Source: Cystobasidium ongulense (Eukaryota > Basidiomycota > Cystobasidiomycetes > Cystobasidiales > Cystobasidiaceae). From it: a DNA stretch of 64,000 nt. The DNA lies in the NCBI GenBank assembly GCA_022835595.1, contig BQUP01000004.1, positions 1,612,001 to 1,676,000 of the forward strand, written 5' to 3'. The position numbers and the translations under genes were made by a program. Below are positions 23,294 through 34,901 of this stretch, one piece after another; positions within the stretch are counted from its first letter, which is position 1; each line of letters starts with the position of its first letter. Under the pieces are notes generated by a model that was given only the letters and a program-made list of their open reading frames with translations, had not been told where the DNA came from and searched no databases.

Positions 23294-24497
23294 GGTTGGA
23301 CAGCCTGTAAGTGGCTATACAGAGCCTTGTTGACTATATCAACAGCTTTTCTTTGGTCGACAGATTGTCCCCACTCGAAAACAGTTGGTTTGACATATTT
23401 TAGCCCGAACGTGAGTGGAATGGTCACCTTTACAGTGTAGCTTCCCTGTTATGCCAATCGCCGAGCAGAGGAATAGGATGTCCATCAGTCAGAAACCGCA
23501 GAGCCAGCGGTCAAACTCTTCCCGGATCGGTGTGCGCTAGACTTACAGTTTCAGAATGGCTAACTAAGGCTCTGCCGTTTGAAGTACGCACGTGGAGTGC
23601 TCCATGCACAACCGGTAAGCGCTTGCCAAGCTATGCTGGATCGCGAGTCTCGTTTGGCCAATTTGGAACTGATGTGACGCTGTCAGGCGTTGAAGCACTT
23701 CTGTTTCATGGGTACTCCGCACCAGCGCGGTCGTTTTTGGATGGTAAAAACAGCGTAGCAAAACACCTCAGGGTCGTGTGAGTACCTCTTACGGCGTCCC
23801 GCATGTCTCAACCGGGGACCTGCCGCAGGTAACTCACTCTCAGTTGAACCTCGGAAATTCGGCGAGAGGCTCAGACGAGAACGAAGACATCTCCTCATAT
23901 GCAGAAGTACATGGTCGTTGCCTTGAGAGGTTTGACCTTTCGACATTGACGCACTCTGTCCAGCCGGAATAGCCTTCATCTGGTAGCCTACAAAGAGATT
24001 ATCTAGCACTTTGTAATGCCCTCCTTCTTCCTACAACCACTTGCTACGATATATTAGAATCATGCGACGATAGCCGCCTGCCGAATTACCAGGAATTGAC
24101 GAGAACTGGCTGGGACTGGATTGTATAGACACAAACGCCGAAATGTTCTAGGGCAGGCCAATCTTCCGGTCGCTCTAGGTGCACTTTCGAGGATTGCACT
24201 GTTTGTACCAGGAGGTCAAAATAGCTACAAGCGGGCCGGGTTATATAATCGTGGTGAACTTGCAGCTCGTTGCGAAGCTCGTCATCATCCCGGACCTCTT
24301 TGGAACTATCTCTGTCGCTTAAGTGGCGACCTTGTTGTCTGACACTCTAATACGGGTTCTGCAACAACCAAGCCTTCACAGAGTTTGCTACGGCCGGTCC
24401 TTGGAGCATTCTGCTGTTCACTTGGCAAGTTGAACGCTCCGGTCTGCGCTCCCATCGCTGCGCGCGTGCAAAAAAGGGTACTTTCAGGTGGTCCATA

Positions 24498-25560
24498 TCA
24501 CCGTTTTGAGACTGGGGCTATGAGTGGCTCAATGACTTTGTGAACTGCTTCGGCTGTAGTGAAAAGTATTCCTCCCGCCATGATTGTTCTGCCAAGTCGA
24601 AGAAGAGTACCTGACCAGAATTGTTTGATACCACCATCTTGCCATATTTCCCTCACAGCTTGCATAGTAGTTGTCCGTTTAGCGCTTTGACTTCTAGTTT
24701 TGATAACGTCGGCAGGTTGCGATACGAGGGTAGTCACCAATCCTGCAATAGCTCCATTCAAGAAATTGACAGGCGTGCTTTGTTTGATGCCTTTTACATT
24801 CTGATAGTCTTTGATGATGTTATATGATCCCATTCGGATGCCCGTCGCTCCAGCTTGTTTCAAAGTAGTACCTATAAAACCTCTATAAAATCCTACAAAG
24901 CCATCTTCTTTAAAGATCATCTTCATAGCGTGCAGAGTGGAAGTATACTTTGAATTTGCTTTTCCTGATCTTGCGTCATCTATCATTGCCGTTTTAATGC
25001 GTTCAGTCGGAGTAACAGCGAATATAGAAGCCATTACACCGGCTCCCATTCCAGCTAGTATATTCCTAGCGGGAGTTAAAGTACCAGTATCTGGATCTTT
25101 GAATGCTTTTTTGACCGTATCAAAAGAAAGGAAGCGGACGGCATCTTTAGCTACACTTCCTATGATGAGTGAAGTACATCCTCTGTACAGGGCTTTGAAT
25201 CCTTCTTGTTTGTAAATGATGTAGACGACTTTGAATGGATTTCTAGGCGGTTTTACACCCCGCTCTGAACGTAGTTGGACGCGTGTCTTGCCCAATTCCA
25301 TAGGGTACGTCGCTGCCGCTGATTCGAGCAAGGAAGAGTCATGATTGTTAGTAGCATGTATCGCATGTCCATGAATGTTTAAGCGAATGATGTACGAAGA
25401 AGAAGAGGATAAATCAAGCGATGAGCCCCGGGCTTTCCACAACCGGGCGGAGAGACTACGCACCTTCGACGCCTCCAGCTATCCCGCCGGAAATCAGAGA
25501 GACTAGAGCAGCGGTGTTCTTCTTCTTGGGCTCGACAGCCATGTCTTTCCCATTGCTCAT
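24498..25560 (-). CDS. CTP1: Mitochondrial carrier, citrate/tricarboxylate type
   Basis: Member of the SLC25 mitochondrial carrier family in the inner membrane, closest to yeast Ctp1 and human SLC25A1, which exchange citrate for malate or another tricarboxylate. Two exons: 25560-25464 and 25318-24498, about 305 residues, the usual carrier length. Three repeats each show the signature PX[D/E]XX[K/R]: YPMELGKTRVQL, TPTERIKTAMID and QPADVIKTRSQS. The phrases LISGGIAGGVE, GSVAKDAVRFLSFDTVK, TTLKQAGATGIRMGSYNIIK and GIKQSTPVNFLNGAIAG are typical of the citrate carrier branch. It is head-to-head with the Vps3844 gene, with 181 bp between the two ATGs. Substrate is inferred from family similarity; other tricarboxylate specificities remain possible. 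Confidence 0.9.
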
Positions 25561-25741
25561 GACTGATTTGAATATGTTTAGCTAGAAGTATACGCAGTGG
25601 TGAAAGCACCTTTCGCTTTCTTTCCTACTTCAAGTGGCTGCCTTCAACCCAATCGACAAGTCCACGGTTGATTGAGCGCATCGTCGACCTCGAGCAGCCT
25701 CGCCTTTGCTTCACTACATCCAGTCCAAACCAACAATCATC

Positions 25742-27323
25742 ATGAAGTCGTTGGCTGCGACAGGACTGCTGCTGTGCACATCGCTGCTTGCGCCCGTCTC
25801 TGCGCGACACGGCAGCAGTGACAGGACGGCGAGCGTCCACCTGCTTGGTCCACGCTCGTCGTCATCATCCCAGCACAGCGGATCACACCGAGGCAGCACA
25901 GTGGACAGCGCAGCAAGCTCATCCTCTTCCTCAATCTACTCGCCCAGTGACGCCAACGCACTCATCTCGTCCTTCCTCCGTATCGAGGAGTACGAGGTGT
26001 TACGCGATGGTCTCGAAGTGCCGCAACAGCTCACCATGCAACCTTTCGAACATGAACATGGAAGCAACAATGAAGAGCCTTTGATGGTACTGTCCGAAGA
26101 CCTGTCCTCTTATGGTGTCAATGGATTTTTCCCCTCGCTTCAAGAGGAGAACGGAGCGATGGCAGAGAGACTTGTGCACAGCTTCAAGGTGGAATCGACG
26201 CCTGGTCCAAAGGCCTGGGTGGAGTTACTCGAGACCTATAGAATTAGACTCGCAGAAAAGCTTGGTCTAACACTCAAAGATGGGAATGATAGCAGCGCAA
26301 GGGATAAGAGAATGATGATGCCGCCTGTGCCTGGCTCATTGGGAGGCGACATGGCTTTAGGTCCCGAACTTGTAGACCAAGTGAGCTTTCCAAAAGCCAG
26401 CTATCACGTCTTTTACCGAGCTAATTCGTTTGGACAGGTCTACGTTCCGTACGTCAAGGCACTGCAAAGTCTCGCATCGTTGCAAGATGGTGAAATCAAT
26501 ACCGCGAACGTGCCCATCATTCAGCTCAAAGGCCTCCGAGATATTGCGATTAAGTTTGGGCTCGAATCCGAAGAGTTGAAAAAGGCACAAGAGATGCTTT
26601 CAATCACTGCAGAGGTATGTGTTTGGGAGTACTACTGTCCTACCGAGATTGTGATACTTACTCGCCCAACTTTCGATCCTGCCTGTCGCTACAGAGCGTC
26701 ATCGCTTCGTACCCTGGCAAAATCCTGTTAGTCTCGCTCCCTGTAAATCTACATCACGCAGGACACAAGCACAACAAGCATCTCCGTTCGGAACCCTCTT
26801 CTTCGATCCCATTTTCCACGCGATCCATCAAGCATTCCTACCATAAACGCTCCGTATCCTCCCCAGCCGACAAGGCAGCTAGTAGACCTATTGTCCCGAC
26901 GTCAGGCCAATGCTTCGAGTCACAAGATACTTGCTCCAATACTACGAGCTCGTGCTTTGGACATGGACAGTGTGTCCAGGGCAGAAAAGTCGGAACTGGA
27001 GTGAAGGAAAGTGAATGCTGGGTTTGCCAGTGCAGTAACACGAAGGGAGAAGATGGCAGAACACGATATTGGAGCGGGGCTATGTGCCAGAAGGAGGATG
27101 TTTCGAGGTGAGTTGCGAGGTTGAGAGATGATTCCGATTTGGCGGTATATGCTGATCATCATGTACTTGATATAGCCCCTTCTTCCTGCTTGTAGGAGCG
27201 ACATTCATGCTTGTCCTCATTAGCGCTGCAGCAGTAGGCCTCCTCGCAAAAGTCGGCAGTGAAGCTCTGCCGAATACACTTGCTGCTCTCGGAGGCGGAT
27301 CGGGTCACAGGAAGCACGATTAG
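25742..27323 (+). CDS. Vps3844-domain type I membrane protein
   Basis: Fungal secretory-pathway membrane protein with the C-terminal Vps3844 (DUF3844) domain. Exons 25742-26614, 26695-27107 and 27176-27323 give about 477 residues. A signal peptide opens the protein (MKSLAATGLLLCTSLLAPVSA). A Ser-rich stretch follows, then a lumenal alpha/beta-looking region. The Cys-rich EGF-like module lies near residues 385-440: CFESQDTCSNTTSSCFGHGQ, then ECWVCQC and YWSGAMCQKEDVS. A transmembrane segment follows (PFFLLVGATFMLVLISAAAV) with a short tail ending GGGSGHRKHD. The cysteine spacing and the SVPFF-type junction with the membrane segment are the family hallmark. Reported in fungi as ER or vacuolar-sorting related; precise function unknown to me. 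An in-frame ATG at 25706 exists but would spoil the signal peptide. Confidence 0.85.
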
Positions 27324-28148
27324 ATGGTGAGGATGGGTAGTAGCCCGGTAACTGGTGACAGGGCCGGACACCTTTTCGTGCTTGTCAAGAGCGCCAGACT
27401 TGCATACATCGATGTTGTCTAGTATACGATCTTTGCTTTTTCCGATTCAACCCCTTGTACTATCAGGCAATTGAGTGAGAGTACGCATTCAACACAATTG
27501 GTGTGTTCCAGGAAGCTCGCAGTTGTTTCTTTCGGGACACACAACTTCCGACAGTTGGCCACCCAGTCTGGTGACGCATCGGCAAAACTTGTCAAGAAGT
27601 TGCGGCACCTCGGAGATTGCTTTGAATGGAGCAGCAATTGTCGAACAAGTACGTGGAGCAAGCATGAGCAGTGAGGACCGCGTTGGTTTATCGTAGTTTA
27701 CTAAAGCTGCCCACTTGTCTTGCTCATCAATGTAATCCGGCTTTGCTGGATCTGCTTGCTCGTAAATTCGGAGCAATAATTTGCAATCGGAAGAGTCAGT
27801 CACCTTTCTTATCATTTGCGCATTTCAGCCCTGAAAGCTTTTCGCTTTATTACAAAACACGCACGACTTGCACGGTATACTCGAGTAGATTGCACATATC
27901 CACACTTGCTTCAAGGGCATCCATCCCATCAACCAGCCAGCCGCGTTTCAAGCACGCGTATATAGCTGGATCTCCTCCGCCGCTCCTCCATCAGCGATAC
28001 CATCGATCCTCCGAAAGGAAGATCGAAAAAGACGACAGAGAGGAAGAGACAGCCTGTCATTGTTGCGACTACAAGAGCTGGGTAGTCATCCCATGTGACA
28101 CAGATACAGGCCCATCAACCCTTCCATGAAAAGCTCCTTCAATCAGCC
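27324..28148. other. Intergenic region upstream of alpha-arrestin
   Basis: About 825 bp between the 3' end of the Vps3844 gene and the arrestin ATG. A TATATA element lies at 27959-27964, about 185 bp before the ATG. Several overlapping short frames at 27475-28129 lack support. Confidence 0.4.
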
Positions 28149-31100
28149 ATGCGCGACCACCAGCTCTCCCTGCATCTCGACAGCGAGCAGATCATCCTGC
28201 GTTCGGTCGGAGACGAAGAGCCTGAGCCTGCCGTGCTCTCTGGGAGCATCGTGCTCGACTTGCACGAGCGCACACACATAACCGACATCCTGTAAGTCTC
28301 GCGGCCCGCTTGCCTGCTTATCCGGACGCAATCAGCAGTGCAGGTGATTGACGTACGGTTGATTGCAGACTCGTCTTCTCCGGTCGAGCACACATCGCAT
28401 ACACCGACTCTGTCACCTTCAAGACATTCAATTTCGAACTTCCTATCTTCCATCATGATCAATCCTTCTTACCTTCTTTTGGCGGGCCATCCATGGCTTC
28501 CCAATCAAGCCGACCAAGCTCTTCAGCGGGACTAGAGTCACGACGTGATTCATTCCACAGCAATACTACTGGAGATGCTTCTATGTTCGGTCATACACAT
28601 TCAGGACTGTCGACTGGTCAATCCAGCCCTTCGTCGTCTGGCGTCAATCTCGCAGGCTTGAATCATGCGGCAACGGGAGGACACGAGATAAGACACAATG
28701 TATCGCATCCCCAAGTACATGGCCATTTCTCTTCTTCTTCTAAACCTTATCACGCGCACAACACGCATACATCACATACCTTGAACGCCGGAGTTCATCG
28801 CTTCCCGTTCTCAATTACTATTCCAGGATCACTGCCCGCTAGTCTGAAAGTGGGAGGAATGAATACTTCAACTATTTCCTATCAGTTGAAAGCAACGGTT
28901 CAGAAGAGTGGCGTGTTTGGTGGAAAGAAGTCCGCAAAGCGGTCTGTTCTCTTAGTGAGAGGACTATCACCCGACGCAGCAGAATACGTTCAAACACTTG
29001 AAATAGACAACACTTGGCCTAACAAGATCATGTACAACTTCACTTTACCCCAAAAGGTGAGTACTATCGTCGGATACGCAAGTCTTCCACCGCATGATAG
29101 CTGACTTTATCTCGTGATCTAGGCATTCTGTGCTGGAGAAACCATACCAATGTGAGCTGAGATAACAGATACGGCTTCTCCAATCAAGTCGAGGAAACTG
29201 ACATCCGTTGTTGCTTGTAGAGCACTCAAATTCACTCCTATAAGTAAAGGCGTCCGCGTGACACAGCTCGTTACGAATATCAAAGAACACGTGACGGTTC
29301 TGAATAAGAACAGCCAGCCCTCCAATACTACGAGAGACATAGTTACGAAAAAGCACAGCTTCTTACCGCGTTCTAGCCTAACAAGCAACTCACAATCGAT
29401 GTCTGCAAATACAAGCCAAGGTCAAAATTCACACTCACGAGGGGCTCATCCAGTCTCTATGCCTCCTAGTCGTGCTGGATCACATACCGATCTAGCTTCT
29501 CTGCATCATTCTACCAATAGGCTGAATCTGGACGATCATCCTGCATTCTCTCTTGGTGGACCCTCTCTTACGAGTGCAGCACATGCAGCAGCCGCAGCAC
29601 ATCCTTCCAACTCTGGTTCGCCTGCCCATGCATCTGCTGGACCTAGCAATGGTACATCTGCGTCAGGACAGTCGTCAACTGCTCATTCAAGGGGTGGCTC
29701 AAGACCAGGATCTCCAGAACGTATTTACTACGGTCGTCATACTGCAGATCCTGAATTTGCAGGATTGGTAGACGAAGAAGCAGGCGAAGATGTCGATGTC
29801 GATGCTGTTATCGAGATTCCAATACCTCTATCAGCTACACCAAGCCATTCTTTGGAACCCGTATTGGTGTCGCACAAAATTAAATGGTCAGCTTTCATTA
29901 AGAATCTAGATGGCCATACTTCGGAATTACGATGCGCTTTACCTATACATATACTTTCTCCTCTACTCACTGAAGAAGCGAGATTGGCGTCTAGTGGAAC
30001 AAGATCGCTTTTATTCGGTCCAAGTGGTGTGCTTGTGCCCGCTGCCGAAGGAATACAGCAAGTCGACCTGCCTAGCTATGCAGATCATGTCAGGGATAGA
30101 GTCGCCAATATAGATAACTCCAGCGCCAATGCCACCGTTACTACACCACACACCAACACTGTACAACACAATTTGTCCTTCGTACGCAGTCCTTGGGCGA
30201 CTCCCATAGGATCGCCTGAACAGCAGCATCTCTCCGAAGCGCATTCACCAGCTTCTTATTTCCCTACTAGGCCTATTAATTGGGCAGACTCTGAACTCCT
30301 CAGTTCTCTCGCTATCTCTACTCCGGCTGTGGATAGTCAACATCCTCATCACTTATCGCGTGGTAGCAGTAGTCACGGGTCGCCAGCTACCAGTAGGCCT
30401 GGCTCGCGACCTGGTAGCAGGGGTGGATCACGACAGAATTCCCGTCCTGCAAGTCGAGCAAGCTCACCGACTAGAGGGGACCATCATCGAGATGAAGATG
30501 ACATTAACCTGGCCGCGAGCCACGCTTCCTCCAGAGAAGCGGAGGCGCGCCCAACTACCTTGAGATCTGCCTCAAGCGGCTTCTTGTCTCATTTACCTAA
30601 AACGCTTCGACCTCTTACTGGTCGTACGACTACATCAGGCTCACATACGCCTAGTGTTCAGTCAAGTCGCGCTTCGCACGTTGGACCTGAAGATAGGTCA
30701 ATGTCGACCGGTTCACTCAGTGCCCTCTTCAGTAGCCATAGTCATTCAAAGTCCTTTCTCAATCGACATCAGCCAGAACCTTCGCATAGTGATAGCGCTT
30801 CTACATATTCCCCTCGGCATCCACCGCATGACGCTGCCGACGGACCGAGACCCGATGATTTACAAGCGGCTCTGGAAGCTGCTCAGGCAAAGCAGGATAA
30901 AGGCAAGAAGCGGGCACACTTCTCGGCTGAAACAATGAAAGGCAAAGGGAAGGGCAAGCATAGAGCTAGTGCTTTCAGTAGCCTTTTGCAAGAAGATGAA
31001 GACGAAGACCACGATCATGACGTTTCGGATGATCATCCTTCTCATCAACATTCAAGCCGCGACTCGCCGCACAACGAGAATGTACCTGACGCACACCCCG

Positions 31101-31354
31101 ATGCACACCCCGATGCGAGTCCGAACGGAGAAGAAGAGACTGGAAGCAGGATATTGTCTCAAGTTCCGAGTTATCAGGTGGCTGCACGTGGCTTCCTCGG
31201 TGGTGTCATACCTCTCTCTGCAAGCAAAGGTTTGCCCACTTACGATGAAAGTGAACTGCTATCTAGACCGGGTTCGCCGTTGCAAAGAACCGACACTTCA
31301 GCTACACGAAGCAGCGTATCTACAACGGCATCCGGGTCAAGTCACGGAAATTAG
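28149..31354 (+). CDS. Alpha-arrestin (ART family) ubiquitin-ligase adaptor
   Basis: Alpha-arrestins recruit Rsp5/Nedd4-type ubiquitin ligases to plasma-membrane transporters or receptors and drive their endocytosis. Exons 28149-28291, 28369-29056, 29123-29151 (29 nt) and 29221-31354 give about 997 residues. The arrestin N-domain starts MRDHQLSLHLDSEQIILRSV with LSGSIVLDLHERTHI and LLVFSGRAHIAY, and is interrupted by a Ser/His-rich loop of ~120 residues before the strand block HRFPFSITIPGSLPASLK. The C-domain includes NTWPNKIMYNFTLPQKAF, ALKFTPISKGVRVTQLV and a later IPIPLSATPSHSLEPVLVSH. The last ~350 residues are disordered and end with LPTYDESELL, an LPxY-like WW-binding motif. A DAHPDAHPDA tandem lies at 31087-31118. 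Which cargo it serves cannot be read from the sequence. Confidence 0.85.
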
Positions 31355-31681
31355 GCACATTTGTTTATAGTCTGCGCCTGGAAACGATTTGTGACACACA
31401 CCCGAGAGTGGTGTAAAGCTTGTCCAATATCAAAGAAATCTCAGCAAATGTGTGTTGCCATAGTCAAACAAGCCTTGCACAGTAGTTCGTGTGTATAAAG
31501 AAAGTCTCTGTTCAGAAGCAAAGCATAGCCTGGAATCCCATTGTAGCTCAGTAGCGAAGTATGCTCTGTCAAATCACTCAACAATCACTCAATATTACTC
31601 TACAATTTTACTGCTACAACAGTCACAATTGGACATAATTGTAAGTCTTAAACCCGTTCTTGCCTGGGAACAACATACGCT
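31355..31681. other. Convergent 3' region between arrestin and U2AF35 genes
   Basis: Contains the two 3' untranslated regions. It is AT-rich around 31560-31650. No gene or repeat is seen. Confidence 0.45.
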
Positions 31682-32634
31682 CTACCGTCTGTCGCGGTCG
31701 TCTCCTGCTTTCGTTCCGAACTGTTCTTCGAACATTGCCATTTCTTTCTTGCGCTCAATGTCTCGCTCAGAGGGGAATAATTTACGTTGCACTCTTTGCT
31801 GTTGGTGAAGCTCCTTTACCATTTCGGTAGGTGGTTCTCGAAGATGCCTGTTATTTCGTGGAGGCATCCTATCAGTAAAAATGGATTATTTATGGTAAAA
31901 CGCGAGACTTACATGAAATTGCAAAAGCCACCTCTGTTGCACTCTCCCATGTCATTCTGACGGCAGCATGCCTCCCTGAAATCTGTCACAGGTGAGAGCT
32001 CAACACTGAGCGGTCGGCCGGAGTACCATCGATTATTGAGAGCTTCCACAGCTGATGACGCCTCGTCCTCCCACTCGTACCGAGCGTACACATTTCCAAT
32101 TAGATGATCTCCAACGTTGTCGCACACATGCATCTCGAGTAGATTGCCGTACTTGACGAGTTCTGTGAAGACGTCTGAATTAGAGAGAAAGGGAGTTAGC
32201 TTTGTTCGCGGGAGAAGCATGCCAAGAAGCATCATACAACCTACCTTCATAGAAAGTTTCAAAGTACTCCTTCACTTCTTGCTCCGACACTGGTGCGCTA
32301 TTGGCATTGCTCGAATGCTGAGGGTTCTGGAACATGTTGTAAATGACCAGAGTCTGACTGAATTGAGGCTTGATATGTTTGCGCGAACATCGTTCTCCAT
32401 GTCTACACGCTCCGATTTTAAGATAGAAAGAACAATTGACCTATTGAAGAGCACTCTGGTCAGTCCGTGTTTGGCTTCTTACTGTCCTGCATGCATTCTG
32501 AATCTTACCTTGTCTTGCCTGCAATTCACGAAAAGCAAAGATAGCAGCAGAGCTGTCAGCTTGTATCCCTGAAGCCTGCTGTAAGGCAGTAGCACTTACT
32601 CGGAGCCATAGATACTACTTAGGTAGGAAGCCAT
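31682..32634 (-). CDS. U2AF1: Splicing factor U2AF small subunit (U2AF35)
   Basis: Small subunit of U2AF, which recognises the AG at the 3' splice site and pairs with U2AF65 in early spliceosome assembly. About 235 residues in five exons; exon 2 is only a few codons (QDK). Domains in order: first CCCH zinc finger ([20 protein letters not shown]), a U2AF-homology motif ([11 protein letters not shown] through [20 protein letters not shown] and [14 protein letters not shown]), second CCCH finger ([20 protein letters not shown]) and a short basic tail that ends GDDRDRR rather than a long RS domain. The start [12 protein letters not shown] matches the family. A full U2AF35 fits a genome with many introns and conserved AG recognition. 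Confidence 0.96.
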
Positions 32635-33135
32635 CGTTTGTACTATCTCGCGGTTCTATAAACTGTCTTGCTGGCTTTCCTGGACTGCTTCTTTTCTGGA
32701 GTAGCTTGTAAAGGTATTCTGCGTGATAGCCCGCGAATTGGTGCGGTTTCAAGAAGGACTAGTGCGTTGATGCCTCGTTTTGTTCTTCGAATGCCAGGCT
32801 ACCTTGCTGCGTGTGTTGGTAAGCTAGAAAGAACATGCGCGACGCTTTCCTGCAGCTTTCAAGTTCTGGCCACACGGCGTACTGCTGACTAAGCCCTACT
32901 GGCCGGAGGTCATGGTTGTCCTACGCAGCAAATGACCTACAAGACCTCCCGCTTCGCAACATACAAGTTTCAGAAGAGCAAGACTGGCATCGAGAAGCAT
33001 ACAGCCAAGGAACCGATGATTCTAATGCTGGGTGAAACGACTGGTTATGGAGGAGGTATGTTACAATGGTGGTAAAACAGGTATACTACTGCTACTAATA
33101 TGCACGGGAAGGTGAGCACGAGTAGAACCATACGT
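32635..33135. other. Intergenic region between U2AF35 5' end and SQR 3' end
   Basis: Besides the U2AF35 promoter this stretch holds plus-strand open frames with a coding look (see the doubtful gene at 32770-32935 and a 45-codon frame starting at 32929). None has a family I recognise. Confidence 0.4.
32770..32935 (+). CDS. Possible tiny spliced gene, unrecognised
   Basis: An ATG at 32770 opens a frame that can be joined across a 37-nt GT-AG interval (32819-32855) to give 42 residues, ending AFKFWPHGVLLTKPYWPEVM plus a short basic tail. The W/P pattern is reminiscent of small mitochondrial membrane-protein subunits, but I cannot place it in a family and the intron is shorter than the local norm. 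It may equally be part of the U2AF35 promoter that happens to be open, or one exon of a larger small gene running to about 33075. Confidence 0.18.
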
Positions 33136-34671
33136 TTAAGAGGATGCACTGGTATTGGGTCGGAAGAGACCGCTGGGGCCGAACCATGTACCCTTCAAGA
33201 AAGAATTCCAGTACACGGCAGGGAAGATGTCCTTCTTCAAGTGATAGAACGCTTTTCTTGGGACGTCTTGCGAGCCAAGGATGGATTCAAAGGTCTCTTT
33301 AGGAACACCTCCGTATTTAAATTCGGCAAGCATGAGCTCGTTGTGGCCGGTGAGCAGAGCTGTGATCAAATGGCAAGTCAGGTCCAATATTCGCTCCCTT
33401 CTGACAGGTTGGCACTTACGGCAACTGGCATAGCCATCATATCTACCAGTGAGTGTCTTGTCGCCTCTTAAAGTTGCAACAAGGTTGTCAACCAAGACAG
33501 GCGCTTGGGCTGATATGGCAGCGGCGGTTTTCCTGTGATATCGCATTAGGGAAGATGTCCGCTGTCTACCTAAATGCTAGCTACTCACGAGTTTGGTAAA
33601 CTAGACGCGTCGCCGATTGAGAAGACGTTCTCATATTTGGTATGTCGAGTATTGAACTGATCAACCGAGACCCATCCACTGGCAGGGTCGGCTAGGGGTG
33701 ATTTGGCTACGAATTCGTAAGGTTTCTGCGGAGGCACGACATGCAGAAGGTTATACGATCGCTCTACATCCTTCTTGTTGGCCAAATCCTTGAACGTTGC
33801 TATGCGTTTCTTGGTATCAATGGCTGTCAGATTGTGCTGGAACAGGCCTTCGACGTTTCGCTCCACGCGGAGCTTTTCTAGAGCTTTCGAATATTTAGGT
33901 ACAGCGAACATGGCTGTCACAGAGGGGAGTCTCAGCATCAGCACAGTTCCCAAGAGTCACTTCAAAAAGGTAGAACTATCACATACAAGCTGCGCCAGTG
34001 GCGAAAGTTGGGCGAACCTTGTCGCGTTTCCCATCCATCTTCCATTGACTCAGAGCCATCCAGAGCACTTTTTGAGGGGCTCCTGCGCATTTGAACACAC
34101 CTGCAGGCTGCGTGAATATAGCATCACCCCCTTCGAAAGCTTCAATGTTTCTCCATGTCTGTTCTGCACTTGGCTCTGAATAGATGGAAGAAACGGATGA
34201 GGTGGGATCGGCAAGAGCGGCTTCAAGCCCTTTTACGGCCGAGTAGTCGGTCTTGAGGCCTGGTGCAACCACAAGGTAGTCATAGGTGATCTCGAAGCCT
34301 TCCGCAGTCTTGATAGAATTGCTGTCAGGCGAGAACTCCGCTACTTGCATAGGGTAATGTTGAACGCCCGAAGGAATAACATCGGCCATGGGTCTCCTCA
34401 TGTCCGACATGCTCCTTAAGCCTGTTCCTACGAGTGTCCATCCTGGCTGGTACGAATGCACATCCGCCTTGTCGATGATCGCGATATCGTTGGTTTGTAG
34501 GTAGTCTTGTGCTTCTCGAGAGCGGCGGAGCTGAGCTGCTACAGTCACACCAGCAGTGCCTCCACCGACAATCACAACCTTGTGATGGGCTTTTGATGCA
34601 GAAGCTGTTGCATATGCGCGAGCCCTGGACGTGAGAGGTGAGACAGTGCTTGCAGCGAGCTGGCGGAACAT
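33136..34671 (-). CDS. HMT2: Mitochondrial sulfide:quinone oxidoreductase
   Basis: FAD enzyme of the inner mitochondrial membrane that oxidises hydrogen sulfide and reduces ubiquinone; the S. pombe homologue is Hmt2, needed for sulfide detoxification and cadmium tolerance. About 440 residues in four exons. A Ser/Arg/Ala-rich presequence (MFRQLAASTVSPLTSRARAY) precedes the FAD-binding VVIVGGGTAGVTVAAQLRRS. Family blocks follow: VHSYQPGWTLVGTGL, YDYLVVAPGL, GVFKCAGAPQKVLWM (catalytic cysteine), ENVFSIGDASSLPNSKTAAA, DGYASCPLLTGHNELMLAEF (second conserved cysteine) and a C-terminal membrane-associated segment. A splice site falls inside the SC-PLL block. Two CACGTG elements lie 166 and 225 bp upstream of the ATG, fitting sulfur control by a Cbf1/Met4-like complex (inference). 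Confidence 0.94.
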
Positions 34672-34833
34672 CTTGCGGGAGTTTGACGTGACGTGACGTG
34701 AATCAGGAAGACAAGCTATAGGAAGACTGCAAAAGAAGGTTGGTTGATGGCTCTGTTCCCAAGGCAAGGCTATTAGGCGAGAAGCTCAACCCCATAAGTT
34801 TGCTGATTGATCTGAAAAAGTAGGAATATTTTA

Positions 34834-34843
34834 GATCACGTGC
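34834..34843. promoter_or_regulatory. CACGTG element (GATCACGTGC) upstream of SQR
   Basis: Matches the Cbf1-type RTCACGTG site. Lies about 166 bp upstream of the SQR ATG. The same ten bases occur again near the fasciclin gene. Confidence 0.4.
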
Positions 34844-34895
34844 CAAAACGGTAAATGGTGCAATCAGTACTTGATCAGAGTGGCAAAGACCGACA

Positions 34896-34901
34896 CACGT
34901 G
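34896..34901. promoter_or_regulatory. Second CACGTG element upstream of SQR
   Basis: Palindromic E-box about 225 bp upstream of the ATG, 53 bp from the first element. Paired CACGTG sites are common in sulfur-regulated fungal promoters. Confidence 0.35.

Larger units (their letters stand above)
21121..24497. other. 3.4-kb gene-poor region
   Basis: No frame here shows family similarity, a codon pattern like the neighbours, or a consistent splice structure. The longest open frame is a 140-codon plus-strand one at 22455-22877 with no recognisable domain. The first ~250 bases should be the RPS0 promoter. A diverged direct repeat of about 30-45 nt occurs at 21909-21952 and 23249-23293. The region could be decayed coding sequence, a non-coding RNA locus or a relic of a mobile element, but I cannot support any of these. 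Confidence 0.5.
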
